From NCBI RefSeq assembly GCF_006636205.1, contig NZ_VIGB01000003.1, forward strand, positions 6,698,501 through 6,762,500: a stretch of 64,000 nucleotides of DNA. Direction: 5' to 3'. The notes below the pieces were generated by a model, which ran no database searches, had not been told where the DNA came from, and worked only from the letters and a program-made list of their open reading frames with translations. The stretch comes from Kitasatospora acidiphila. GTDB lineage: Bacteria; Actinomycetota; Actinomycetes; Streptomycetales; Streptomycetaceae. Shown piece after piece: positions 18,109 through 27,278 of the stretch (position 1 is the first letter of the stretch; every line of letters starts with the position of its first letter). The position numbers were made by a program, and so were the translations under genes.

Positions 18109-18225
18109 TCAGGAGCTCAACCGGTCAGGACACCCATCCGGCCAGGACGCCCAACCGGTCAGGACGTCATCCGGCCTGGACACCCAACCGGTCAGGACGT
18201 CCAACGAGTCAGGACGTCCAGCCGG
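18109..18225 (-). repeat. 16-17-bp tandem repeat anchored on the zinc-ribbon gene stop codon
   Basis: Seven units are read on the minus strand with consensus CCGGTTGGACGTCCTGA. The first (18209-18225) contains the real TGA stop of the zinc-ribbon gene. Units 2, 4, 6 and 7 also end in TGA, and two units are 16 bp. The array occupies the gap to the next gene. Confidence 0.85.
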
Positions 18226-19138
18226 TCTCCAACAGCGCCTCGGCAGCGCCGTTGATCGGGTGCGGCACCCCGCCCTCGTCCAAGGTGAAGAGGGCGACCA
18301 GCAGTTGCTCGCCGCGGACGGTGGCCTGGTGCGAGTAGCCGGACATGGTGAACATGGCGGCGGCCATCTCCTCGGCGTGCAGGGTCTGCAGCCACAGGCA
18401 CTCCACCGAGCGCAGGTCGGCCTGCTCGGGCCAGGTGTCGACCTGGGCCACCATGCGGCCGGTGAGCAGCGTGACCGCCTCGCGTTCGGTGCCCTCGGCC
18501 AGCTCGACCTCCCCGAAGCCGAGCCACTCCAGGTAGCGGGCGGTGGCCAGCACGGCGTCCTGGTTGGAGCGGATCGGATGCGGGCGGAACGGCTGGCGCT
18601 GCTGGTGCCGCTCCCGCGAGGTGCCGGACCCCGGGTGGGTCGGCGGGCGCCGGTCCGGTCCGCCGGCGGGGCCGGGCTGCGGGCCGCCCTCGGCGTAGAA
18701 CGGCGCGGTCGGGGCGTCGGGGCGGGGGCTGCCGAGCGGGCGGGAGGCCGCACCGCGGCGGGGTGCGCGGTCCACCGGCAGCCGCACCGTGGCACCGCAG
18801 TTGCAGGTGAACTCGGGCTGCGGCCGCTGGTCGGAGCGGCCGCACTGGGGGCAGCGCATGCTCAGCCAGGAGTCCTCCCAGGAGCGGAACCGCACCTGCA
18901 CCGGCACCCCGCCGCGCAGCAGCGGCACCTTGAGCGCCGCCCCGCACGGACACGGGAAGGTCGGCGGCTCGTAGACGTGCTCGCGGCGGCAGGCCGGGCA
19001 GCGGATGGCTCGCGCGGCGGCCGGGCTGGTGGCCGCCTCCGGTAGGTCCGGAGTGCCGGAACCGGTGAAGTCGTCGGGCAGTTGGTAACCGGACAAGGCA
19101 CACCGTCCGTTCTGGTGGAGTGGGCGGGTCGCCTCCAT
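18209..19138 (-). CDS. Zinc-ribbon protein of unknown function
   Basis: Cytosolic protein of 309 residues from ATG 19138, or about 295 if the TTG at 19096 (LSGYQLPDDFTG) is the true start. Two zinc ribbons follow each other: RCPACRREH with PCPCGA, and RCPQCGRSD with TCNCGA. A long proline/arginine-rich linker follows, then a folded C-terminal domain of about 120 residues (NQDAVLATARYLEWLGFGEV to EALLETGWTS). The arrangement suggests a nucleic-acid or protein-binding adaptor. The C-terminal domain resembles restriction-endonuclease-like or Mrr-like small domains only vaguely, and I make no claim. Its stop codon begins a tandem repeat. Confidence 0.65.
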   Translation of the reverse strand: MEATRPLHQNGRCALSGYQLPDDFTGSGTPDLPEAATSPAAARAIRCPACRREHVYEPPTFPCPCGAALKVPLLRGGVPVQVRFRSWEDSWLSMRCPQCGRSDQRPQPEFTCNCGATVRLPVDRAPRRGAASRPLGSPRPDAPTAPFYAEGGPQPGPAGGPDRRPPTHPGSGTSRERHQQRQPFRPHPIRSNQDAVLATARYLEWLGFGEVELAEGTEREAVTLLTGRMVAQVDTWPEQADLRSVECLWLQTLHAEEMAAAMFTMSGYSHQATVRGEQLLVALFTLDEGGVPHPINGAAEALLETGWTS

Positions 19139-19270
19139 CGTCCCCGATCCGGGGCCGCCGCGGCAGTGATTAACGTAATGATCAGGGTGCAATCAGGGTC
19201 AAATAGCCCACGTGTTCACGGGCGGCAGCGCGGCCCGAGGTTTCGTCAGCCGCCCCCCTCTTGGACCGCT

Positions 19271-19879
19271 TCAGTCGACGCCCCAGCGCTCCAGGTCCTC
19301 GGGCGTGTCCAGGTCGTCGGGGACGGCGACGTCGCCGCACTCGACCAGCCGCAGCTCGGCCCGGTGGGCGGCCAGCAGCGCGCGGGCGCCGGCGTCGCCG
19401 GTGGCCCCGGCGGCGGCCTCGGCGAAGTGGCGGGCGCCGATCAGCACAGGGTGGCCGCGGCGGCCCGCGTAGCCGGCGGCGGCCAGCTGGGCGCCGTCCC
19501 GGTGGGCGGCGAGCAGTCGGGCCACCGCGGCCGGGGTGACCCCGGGGGTGTCGACCAGGGTCACCAGGACGGCCGGGCTGCCGGGCGGCAGAGCGGCCAG
19601 GCCGGCGCGCAGCGAACCGCCCATGCCGGCGGCCCAGTCGGGGTTGGCGACCACCGTGCAGTCCGTCAGGTCGGCGGCGGCCGCCACCTGGTCGCGGGCC
19701 GCGCCGAGCACCACCACGACCGGGGCGCAGCCGCCCTCCCGGACCACCCGGACGGCGTGCTCGACCAGGGGCCGACCGTGCAGGCCGAGGAGCGCCTTGG
19801 GGCGGCCGCCGAGCCGCCGCCCGCCGCCGGCGGCCAGCACCAGGGCGGGGACGGCGGGTACGTCGCCGAGTTCGGGCAT
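19271..19879 (-). CDS. MobA/MocA-like nucleotidyltransferase
   Basis: 202-residue NTP-transferase with the N-terminal nucleotide loop LVLAAGGGRRLGGRPKALL and the internal LVTLVDTPGVTP that holds the metal-binding Asp. The family includes MocA (CTP:molybdopterin cytidylyltransferase) and MobA (GTP-dependent). Sequence alone does not separate these from related F420 or sugar nucleotidyltransferases. The order LAAGGGRRLGGRPK and ANPDWAAGMGGSLRAGL favours the MocA-type group. It lies 4 bp from the end of the MerR gene on the same strand and may be cotranscribed with it. No molybdoenzyme gene is in the window. Confidence 0.8.
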   Translation of the reverse strand: MPELGDVPAVPALVLAAGGGRRLGGRPKALLGLHGRPLVEHAVRVVREGGCAPVVVVLGAARDQVAAAADLTDCTVVANPDWAAGMGGSLRAGLAALPPGSPAVLVTLVDTPGVTPAAVARLLAAHRDGAQLAAAGYAGRRGHPVLIGARHFAEAAAGATGDAGARALLAAHRAELRLVECGDVAVPDDLDTPEDLERWGVD

Positions 19880-19883
19880 GCCG

Positions 19884-20303
19884 CTACTCCGTCCCGCTTC
19901 GCCGGGCCGGTCCGGGCATCCGCTGCTCCGTCCCGTCCTGCTGGTCCAGGTAGTCCTCGTAGCAGTGCACCTTGTGGGTGATCACGTCCATGCAGCGGCC
20001 CAGCTCGGCCAGTTGGTCGCGCAGCCGCTGCCGGTGCTCCCGCAGCAGCTCCAGGCGCTCCCGCTCGGTGCCGGCGCCGGCACGGGCCAGTTCGGTGTAG
20101 CGGCGGATCTCCGGTAGCGGCATGCCCGAACCGCGCAGCACCACGCAGAGGTTGAGCCACTCCACGTCGTGCTCGGCGTAGAGCCGGTGGCCGCCCGCGG
20201 CGCGGCGCGGCGGTGTGGCGAGCACGCCTTCCTTCTCGTAGAAGCGCAGCGTGTGGACGCTCAGCCCGGTGCGCTCGGCCACCTGCCCGATGGTCAGATC
20301 CAT
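19884..20303 (-). CDS. MerR-family regulator
   Basis: 139-residue MerR protein with N-terminal winged helix (TIGQVAERTGLSVHTLRFYE), dimerising coiled coil (RERLELLREHRQRLRDQLAEL) and a short C-terminal segment with one cysteine (HKVHCYEDYLDQQ). It resembles the group that controls aldo/keto reductase or oxidoreductase genes in response to organic or redox signals. The divergent gene is exactly such a reductase, and the gap carries a MerR-type stretched promoter. The single cysteine argues against a metal-thiolate sensor of the classical kind. Confidence 0.88.
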   Translation of the reverse strand: MDLTIGQVAERTGLSVHTLRFYEKEGVLATPPRRAAGGHRLYAEHDVEWLNLCVVLRGSGMPLPEIRRYTELARAGAGTERERLELLREHRQRLRDQLAELGRCMDVITHKVHCYEDYLDQQDGTEQRMPGPARRSGTE

Positions 20304-20335
20304 GCTGGTCAGGATAGGCGCCCAGGGCAGGGGCC

Positions 20336-20366
20336 TTGATCTAGAGCCGACTCTAGTTCCTACAGT
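20336..20366 (+). promoter_or_regulatory. MerR-type promoter with 19-bp spacer and dyad
   Basis: TTGATC (20336-20341) and TACAGT (20361-20366) are separated by 19 bp. The spacer contains the inverted repeat CTAGAG-CCGA-CTCTAG. An over-long spacer with a central dyad is the hallmark of promoters activated by MerR proteins through DNA distortion. It drives the aldo/keto reductase gene. Confidence 0.75.
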
Positions 20367-20425
20367 TCCCAGGCAGTGAGCGACGCCGGCAAGCAGGGCG
20401 ACGCCGGCAACAAGGGGGCACCACC

Positions 20426-21474
20426 ATGCGTTACCGCACTCTCGGCGGCACCGGGATCGAGGTCAGCAGCTACGGCCTGGGCACCATGATGTTCGGGTAC
20501 ATCGGCAACGGCGACCAGCAGGAGTGCGCACGGATCGTGCACACCGCGCTGGACGCGGGGATCAACTTCGTGGACACCGCGGACATGTACTCGGCCGGGG
20601 AGTCGGAGGAGATCGTCGGCAAGGCGCTGCGCGGGCGCCGGGACGACGTGGTGCTGGCCACCAAGGTGCACTTCCCGCTGACCGAGGGCCCCAACCGGGG
20701 CGGCAACTCGCGCCGCTGGATCACCCGGGCGGTGGAGGACAGCCTGCGCCGCCTGGACACCGACTGGATCGACCTCTACCAGGTGCACCGGCCGGACCAC
20801 ACCACGGACATCGAGGAGACCCTCGGGGTGCTCGGCGACCTGGTCCGGGCCGGCAAGATCCGGGCGTTCGGCCACTCCACCTTCCCGGCGGAGCAGATCG
20901 TCGAGGCGCAGCACACCGCCGAGCGCCGGGCGCTGCCCCGGTTCCGCACCGAGCAGCCGCCCTACTCGCTGCTGGCGCGCGGCATCGAGGCCTCGGTGCT
21001 GCCGGTCTGCCAGCGGTACGGGATGGGCGTGCTGACCTGGAGCCCACTCGCCTTCGGCTTCCTGACCGGCCGCTACCGCAAGGACCAGCCGATCGACCTG
21101 ACCCGGGGCGGGCCGCGCTCGCCCCGGCCCGGTTCGACCCCGAACTGCCCGTCACGGCCGCCAAGCTGGACGCCGTGGAGCAGTTCACCGAGCTCGCCGA
21201 GCAACTCGGCTGCACGCTGCCGGAGCTGGCGATCGCCTTCCCGCTGGCGCACCCCGCCGTGACCTCGGTGATCGTCGGTCCGCGCACCCCGGAGCAGCTG
21301 GACGCGCTGCTCAAGGGCGCCGAACTGGAGCTGGACGATGCGGCGTTGGACCGGATCGACGAGATCGTGCCGCCCGGCACCAACCTCTACCACCCGGACG
21401 GCGCCTGGACCCACCCCGCCCTGACCGACCCGGCGCAGCGGCGGCGCCTGCCGGGGCAGCGCGCGGCCGCCTGA
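20426..21474 (+). CDS. Aldo/keto reductase, one frame break
   Basis: NADPH-dependent aldo/keto reductase of about 349 residues with the (beta/alpha)8 fold. The tetrad is visible: Asp and Tyr in FVDTADMYSAGESEE, Lys in VVLATKVHF, and His in LYQVHRPD. Near 21110-21120 the frame shifts, from LTRGGPR to ALAPARFDPELPVTAAK. Downstream the cofactor-binding end (AHPAVTSVIVGPRTPEQLD) is intact, so an assembly error is likely. The start ATG 20426 follows the MerR-controlled promoter by about 60 bp. Probable role is detoxification of reactive carbonyls or quinones; substrate unknown. Confidence 0.85.
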
Positions 21475-21549
21475 GCCGGAGCACTGCGGCCGCCTGCACC
21501 CGGAGTACCGCGAATTCCTTATAGTGCCGGCGGGGCCTTAGGTGAAAGA

Positions 21550-22841
21550 GTGTTCGAAGTGACGGAACAATCCACTTCGAGCGGCTCCCTGACCCTGGTG
21601 CAGGGCACCGCCATGTACGTCGGCGCGGTGCTCGGCACCGGCGTGATCGCCCTGCCCGCGCTGGCCGCCAAGGTCGCGGGCCGGCCTCGCTGCTCGCCTG
21701 GGTGGCCCTGGTGGTGCTCTCCGCGCCGCTGGCGGCGGTCTTCGCGGCGCTCGGCTCCCGCTACCCGGACGCGGGCGGGGTCTCCTACTACGCCCGGCTG
21801 GCGTTCGGGCCGCGCGCCGCCGCGGTGACCGGCTGGTGCTTCTACTTCGCCATCCCGTGCGGCGCGGCGGCGGCCGGCCTGTTCGGCGGGGCCTACGTGG
21901 CCGCCGCGGTGGGCGGCGGCCAGCTGACCACCGGGGTGACCGCGGCCGTGCTGATGGTGCTGGTCGGGCTCGGCAACACCTATGGCGTCAAGGTCTCCGG
22001 GCGGTTCCAACTCGGGCTGGCCGGCCTGCTGGTGGCCCTGCTGGTGGCGGCCGTGGCGACCTCGCTGCCGCACGCCGACCTGGCCCGGCTGCACCCGTTC
22101 GCACCGCACGGCTGGGGCGCGGTCGGCTCGGCGGCGGCGCTGCTGGTGTGGAGCTTCGCCGGCTGGGAGGCGATCACCCACCTGGCGGGGGAGTTCCGCT
22201 CGCCGCGCCGCGACCTGCCCCGGGCCACCGCGCTCGCGGTGGTGCTCGTCGGTGCGCTCTACCTGGCCCTGGCGTTCGCGGTGATCGTGGTGCTCGGGCC
22301 GGGCGCCGCCGGCTCCTCGGCGCCGCTGGGCGATCTGATGGCCACCGGCCTCGGCGGCAACGCCCGCTGGCTGGCGGCCGGGTCGGCGCTGCTGCTCACG
22401 CTGGGGGCGATGAACGCCTACTGGGCGGGCGCGGCCAAGCTCGGCGCGGCGCTCGGCCGGGACGGGCAGCTGCCGGCCGGGCTGGCCCGGGGGAGCATGG
22501 CGGGGGAGGTGCCGCGGCGCAGCCTGGCCGTGATCACGGTGCTCTCCGGGCTGTCGCTGGGCGCGGTGGAACTGGCGGGCGTCGGGCCGCAGCCGCTGGT
22601 GCTGCTCACCACCGGCTGCTTCACCGCGGTCTACGTCATGGGTGTGGCGGCCGCCGTGCGGCTGCTGCCGCGCCGCAGCCCGGCCTGGTGGCTGGCGCTG
22701 GTGGCGCTGGCCGCGGTGGCGGTGCTGCTGGTGATGTCGGGCCCGTACCTGCTGTGGCCGCTGCTGCTGGCGGTCGGCGCGCTGGGCTACCAGCGGTACC
22801 GGGGACGGGAGATCAAGCCGGGAGTCGGCGAACTCGCCTGA
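21550..22841 (+). CDS. APC-family amino acid permease, one frame break
   Basis: Membrane transporter of about 430 residues with some twelve hydrophobic helices and the APC-superfamily first helix motif YVGAVLGTGVIALPALAA. Near 21681 one C appears lost (GCGGGC followed by CGGCC), so the frame changes just after that helix and continues as SLLAWVALVVLSAPLAAVFA. The later motif GWEAITHLAGEFRSPRRDLP is typical of the family. GTG 21550 is used; GTG 21559 is an alternative. The closest functional group may be YjeH-like exporters or cationic amino-acid permeases; substrate not determinable. It ends before a strong shared terminator. Confidence 0.85.
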
Positions 22842-22911
22842 GCGCGGCCAGGTTTGCCGCCGCAGGCGTGGGAAGGTGCCGCGCCCTCGGCCTGCGTTCG
22901 TGATCCGCTGA

Positions 22912-22958
22912 CCCGACGCAGCGGCCCGGGACATCTCGTCCCGGGCCGCTGCGTCGGG
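22912..22958. terminator. Perfect 21-bp hairpin between converging genes
   Basis: A 21-bp stem beginning CCCGACGCAGCGG has a 5-nt loop (ATCTC) at 22933-22937. It serves the permease gene on the plus strand and the P450 gene on the minus strand. No T-tract, as usual in this group. Confidence 0.85.
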
Positions 22959-22965
22959 TGCGTCG

Positions 22966-24182
22966 TTACTTGGTGGCGACCGGGAGAGCCGTCAGGGCGC
23001 GCATCAACGTGCTGTTCCGGTAGCGGAGTTCCTGCGGCTGCCGAGCCAGTCGCAGCTGCGGGAAGCGCTCGAAGAGCCGGCGCAGCGCGATCTCGATCTC
23101 CACCCGGGCCAGCGGCGCCCCGACGCAGTAGTGCACGCCGTGGCCGAAGCCCAGCACGCCGGCGTGCTTGCGGGTGACGTCCAGGACCTCGGGCTGCTCG
23201 AACTTGTGCGGGTCCCGGCCGGCCGAGCCCAGCGAGAGGACCAGGATCTCCTCGGCGGGGATGGTCACGCCGTCGCTCAGCGGGATCGGCTCCTTGGTGA
23301 ACCGGAAGCTGGCAATGCTGACCGTGCTGTCGTAGCGCATCAACTCGTCGAAGGCCGACCCGTACAGCTCCGGGGCGCCGGTCAGCTTGGCCAACTGATC
23401 CGGGTTGCGCAGCAGCGCCAGGATGGAGTTGCCGATCATGTGCGTCGACGCCTCCTGGCTGGCGACCACCAGCAGGAAGAACATCGCGACCAGTTCCGCC
23501 TCGGACAGCGACTCGCCGTCCTCGGTGGCGTGCACCAGGCCGCTGAGCAGGTCGTCCTGGGGCTGTGCGCGCTTGCGCTCCAGCAGCTGCTTGGCGTACT
23601 CGATGACCGCGTTGGAGGCGGCCTCCACCTCCTCGGGCGCGTGGTCGGCCCCGACCAGCGTGGTGGCCCAGCCCTGGAACGGCGCCCGGTCCTCGGCCGG
23701 GATCCCCAGCAGTTCCGCGATCACGGTGATGGGGATCGGGACCGCGTAGTCGGCCACCAGGTCGATCTCGTCGCGCCCTTCCATCCGGTCCAGCAACTCG
23801 TCCACCACCGCGACGATCTGCGACCGGATCTGCTCCACCCGGCGGGTGGTGAACTCCCGGGCCACCAGCTTGCGCAGCCTGGTGTGCTTGGGCGGGTCCG
23901 AGTTGAGCATGTGGGCCGTCAGGTCGTCGTTGAAGCTGGTCGACGACTCGTCGGCCCCGAGTGCCTCGCGTAGAGCTGGTTGACCCGTCTTCCGTCCTTG
24001 CTGACCCGATCGTCGGCCAGCAGCATCCGCACGTCGTCGTAGCGCGTGACGATCCAGACCTTGACGCCGTGCGGCATCACGATCTCCTTGGCCGGGCCCT
24101 CGGCACGCAGCCTGCCGTAGAGCTCGTAGGGCTGGTGAATGAAATCGGCGGCCAGGCGCTCGATCGCCTCTGGACTGCTCAT
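22966..24182 (-). CDS. Cytochrome P450, CYP107-like, one frame break
   Basis: Bacterial class I P450 of about 405 residues, expected to hydroxylate or epoxidise a natural product using ferredoxin electrons. The heme motif FGHGVHYCVG, the ExxR motif in DELMRYD and the DPPKHTRLRKLV C-helix region are present. The I-helix reads VASQEASTHM instead of the usual AGxET, so the proton-relay Thr is Ala, as in EryF (CYP107A1). One base is missing in the C run at 23955-23958, joining NQLYARHSG to ADESSTSFNDDL. Start ATG 24182. No ferredoxin gene is adjacent. A 22-bp direct repeat lies about 180-220 bp upstream. Confidence 0.88.
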
Positions 24183-24358
24183 CACTGTGGTCCTTTCCGG
24201 ACTTACTGAACTCACTTGTCCACGTGGCTGATTGACAGATTCACGGTTCATGCACAGGACCGTCAAGAGGATCGACAGGTGTACGGATACGAACTCATGC
24301 AGCGGCCGGACTTGGGTGATTTCGTCCCGGTCGAGGCTGTCGGGTGAAGGGCACTGTA

Positions 24359-24406
24359 TTGACAATGGGCATTCAATTTTGTCATTGACAATGGGCACTC
24401 AACTTT
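24359..24406. promoter_or_regulatory. 22-bp direct repeat in a P450/antiporter intergenic region
   Basis: TTGACAATGGGCATTCAATT (24359 on) recurs as TTGACAATGGGCACTCAACT (24385 on), period 26 bp. Each copy is roughly dyad (TTGA-N10-TCAA) and AT-rich against the local background. It lies in the 424-bp gap between the divergent P450 and antiporter genes, and no other gene is seen in that gap. It is likely a double operator. Confidence 0.6.
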
Positions 24407-24606
24407 TTCCGGTAGTCAATTCGGCCAACAGGAGCTCCAAAAGCGACAGGTGGCCCCGGAGATGCGCGATTGCTGCGAAAAATGCCGGACTGCGGTGCTT
24501 TCGCCCGCCCCGCGGTATTCCGATCTCGGTCGGCAAACCCGCCCAAGTGCGCCCGCGTTCGCCCTGACGGGCGCCACAACCCGGGTTCGCCTGCTACGAC
24601 GGGGAG

Positions 24607-25941
24607 ATGAGCGGATCTCAATTCGTGGCGGCCGGTGCGCCCCTGGCGCCGATCGGCGCCCACTCGATGCTCCTGCTGCTGCTCCAACTCGCGGCGCTGC
24701 TGGGCCTGGCACTGCTGCTCGGCCGGCTCGCAGTGCGCCTGGGCTGGCCGGCGGTGGTGGGCGAGCTGGCCGCCGGGGTGCTGCTCGGGCCCTCGCTGCT
24801 CGGCGCGCTCGCGCCCGGGGCGGCCGGCTGGCTGTTCCCGCAGCACAGCGAACAGGTCCACATGCTCGACGCGGTGGCCCAGTTGGGCGTGCTGCTACTG
24901 GTCGGGATCAGCGGCAGCCACCTGGACGTCGACCTGGTGCGCCACCAGAGCGGCGCCGCCCTGCGGGTGAGCCTCTTCGGGCTGGCGCTGCCGCTGGTCC
25001 TCGGCGTCGGGCTGGGGCTGCTGCTGCCCGCGAGCGGCCACACCGATCACGCCGTCTACGCCGCCTTCCTCGGCGTGGCGATGTGCGTCAGCGCCATTCC
25101 GGTGATCGCCAAGACCCTGCTGGACATGGACCTGCTCCACCGCGACATCGGCCAACTCACCCTCACCGCGGGGATGATGGACGACGCGGTGGGCTGGGTG
25201 CTGCTCTCGCTGGTGACCGCGATGGCCACCACCGGGGTGACCGGCGGCGCCGTGCTGCATGCGGTGCTGGCCCTGCTGGTGGTGCTGGCCGCCGCGGTGC
25301 CACTCGCCCGCTGGGTGATCCCGCCGCTGTTCCGCCGGGCCGAACGGACGGGCGGCGCGGGCGTGTTGTCGGCGACCGCCACCGTGCTGATGCTGCTGGC
25401 CGCCGCCGGCACCCAGGCACTCGGCCTGGAGCCGATCTTCGGCGCCTTCGTGGCGGGGGTGGCGATCGCCGCCTCCCGCTCGGTCGGGCCGATGGCCCTG
25501 GCGCCGCTGCGCACCGTGGTCACCGCGGTGCTGGCGCCGCTCTTCCTGGCCTCGGCCGGACTGCGGATGGACCTGACGGCGCTGGGGCGCCCGATGGTCG
25601 CACTGACCGCCGCGGCCGCCCTGCTGGTCGCGGTGGCGGGCAAGTTCGGCGGGGCGTTCCTGGGTGCCAGGGCCAGCCGGCTGAACCGCTGGGAGGCGCT
25701 GGCGCTGGGGGCCGGGATGAACGCGCGCGGCGTGGTGCAGGTGGTGATCGCGATGGTCGGGCTGCGCCTCGGGGTGCTGGACTCGGCCGGCTACACGGTG
25801 ATCGTGCTGGTCGCCGTGGTCACCTCCACCATGGCGCCGCCGGTGCTGCGCGCCGCGATGGCCAGGATCGTCCAAACGCCCGCCGAACTGCGGCGCCGGG
25901 AGCGGCAGTTCGGGCAGGCGAAGGAGGTGGAACGGGTGTAG
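24607..25941 (+). CDS. Kef-type cation/proton antiporter (CPA2)
   Basis: 444-residue integral membrane protein of the monovalent cation:proton antiporter-2 family, with about twelve helices. The conserved core includes GWPAVVGELAAGVLLGPSLLG, the DD-type centre in TAGMMDDAVGWVLL, and GAFVAGVAIAASRSVG. It lacks the C-terminal TrkA-N/RCK domain of full KefB/KefC, like the short antiporters found in Streptomyces, some of which flank polyketide clusters. It would exchange K+ or Na+ for protons at the plasma membrane. Divergent from the P450 with a shared repeat-bearing regulatory region. Confidence 0.88.
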   Translation: MSGSQFVAAGAPLAPIGAHSMLLLLLQLAALLGLALLLGRLAVRLGWPAVVGELAAGVLLGPSLLGALAPGAAGWLFPQHSEQVHMLDAVAQLGVLLLVGISGSHLDVDLVRHQSGAALRVSLFGLALPLVLGVGLGLLLPASGHTDHAVYAAFLGVAMCVSAIPVIAKTLLDMDLLHRDIGQLTLTAGMMDDAVGWVLLSLVTAMATTGVTGGAVLHAVLALLVVLAAAVPLARWVIPPLFRRAERTGGAGVLSATATVLMLLAAAGTQALGLEPIFGAFVAGVAIAASRSVGPMALAPLRTVVTAVLAPLFLASAGLRMDLTALGRPMVALTAAAALLVAVAGKFGGAFLGARASRLNRWEALALGAGMNARGVVQVVIAMVGLRLGVLDSAGYTVIVLVAVVTSTMAPPVLRAAMARIVQTPAELRRRERQFGQAKEVERV

Positions 25942-25979
25942 CGCCGGTCAGCGGACCCGCAGGAGCCCGCAGAAGGCCC

Positions 25980-27107
25980 TCAGGAGGCGGTCAGTGCGGC
26001 CGGCACGGACAGCTGGTGGCCCAGCCACTCCAGGGCCGGCGGGATCTCCCGGGACCAGGTGTGGAAGTTGTGGCCGCCGCTGTTCAGCGTGATCGTGGAG
26101 AGCTTGGTGGGCGCCTTGAACGCGCCCACCATCTCCTGGGTGGCCTTGTAGTTGTCCTCGTTGTAGCTGGTCGCCAGCAGCAGCGAGACCGGGGCCGCCG
26201 GGGCGTTGCGCAGCCGCCAGACCAGGTCGTTCTCCTGCTTCAACTGGGCGCTGCCGCCGAACAGGTCGCCGGTGGTCGGGTCGTTGCTGACCGAGTAGTC
26301 GGCGGACAGCGCGACCGCCGCGCCGTAGGCGTCCGGCTTGCGCAGCGCGAACTTCAGCGCGCAGTAGCCGCCGGTGGAGTCGCCCATCGCGGCGTGCGCG
26401 GAGGCGGCCGGCAGGATCCGGTAGCCGGTGGCCAGCGCCTTGGGCAGGTCCTCGGTGAAGAAGGTCTCCACCTGCGGGCCGTGCGGCACGTCCATGCACT
26501 CGGTGTCCCGGTTGCTCACCAGGGTCGGCCGCATCATCACCAGTACGGTCGGCGGCAGCTTCTTGTCCTGGATCGCCTGGAGCGTGGTGGTCGGCCACTG
26601 CATCAGCGTGATCAGCTTCTCCGCCGTGCCCGGGTAGCCGGTGAGCACCAGGGCCATCGGGAACTGCTGCTTGGCGTAGCCGGCCTGGAAGTACTGCGGC
26701 GGCAGGTAGACGTAGCCCGAGGTGCTCAGTCCGGACTGCGCGCCGGTCAGGTTGATCTTCTGGATCAGCCCGGAGCGCTCCGGGGCCGAGCCCTGGGTGC
26801 TGTAGACCTTCTGCTCGCCGGTGACCGACAGGGCGTTGCTCGGCTTGTGGTCCACCACCGTGCCGGGCCCGCCGGCGGTGCCGAGCAGATCGGTCCAGGA
26901 GGTGTAGAACCCGAAGTAGGAGTTGGCGATCAGGCCCATCGCGACCAGCACCAGCACCTGGGTGCCGAAGAACGCGCCGAGTCGGCCGAGCAGCGCCTTC
27001 CAGCCCTTGCCGCTCAGCTTCGGCCAGAGCCAGATGGTGGCGACGAAGGCCAGCAGGGCGAGCACGCAGGCAATGATCTGCAAGGGGGTTCCGGTCAGCG
27101 CGAGCAC
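25980..27107 (-). CDS. Membrane-anchored esterase, antigen-85/esterase D type fold
   Basis: 375 residues. Two or three N-terminal hydrophobic helices (about 1-65) anchor an extracellular alpha/beta-hydrolase of the putative esterase family related to mycolyltransferases. The nucleophile elbow is GDSTGGYCALKFAL, and the catalytic His lies in GGHNFHTWSREIPPAL near the end. The loop CMDVPHGPQVETFF is typical for this family in Streptomyces. It probably acts on a cell-envelope or extracellular ester; the true substrate is unknown. It faces the divergent lipoprotein gene across 170 bp. Confidence 0.85.
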   Translation of the reverse strand: MLALTGTPLQIIACVLALLAFVATIWLWPKLSGKGWKALLGRLGAFFGTQVLVLVAMGLIANSYFGFYTSWTDLLGTAGGPGTVVDHKPSNALSVTGEQKVYSTQGSAPERSGLIQKINLTGAQSGLSTSGYVYLPPQYFQAGYAKQQFPMALVLTGYPGTAEKLITLMQWPTTTLQAIQDKKLPPTVLVMMRPTLVSNRDTECMDVPHGPQVETFFTEDLPKALATGYRILPAASAHAAMGDSTGGYCALKFALRKPDAYGAAVALSADYSVSNDPTTGDLFGGSAQLKQENDLVWRLRNAPAAPVSLLLATSYNEDNYKATQEMVGAFKAPTKLSTITLNSGGHNFHTWSREIPPALEWLGHQLSVPAALTAS

Positions 27108-27278
27108 CCGGCGATCCTAGTTGACCTTCTGTACCGGCTGCGTCGGGGCTCCTCCCGAGCGGCCGACCAGCCGTGTTGACCGGCCGAACCGGACTGCGGG
27201 AGGCTGATCGCGCACGCGCACGCGAGGGCTGCGCACGCGAGGAGTCTTGGGGGGCTGGCTGTCTTGCCCGGTTCACAC

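Noticed and set aside
18109..18225. CRISPR array
   Set aside because: Units are contiguous 16-17-bp tandem repeats with no spacers, and there are no cas genes.
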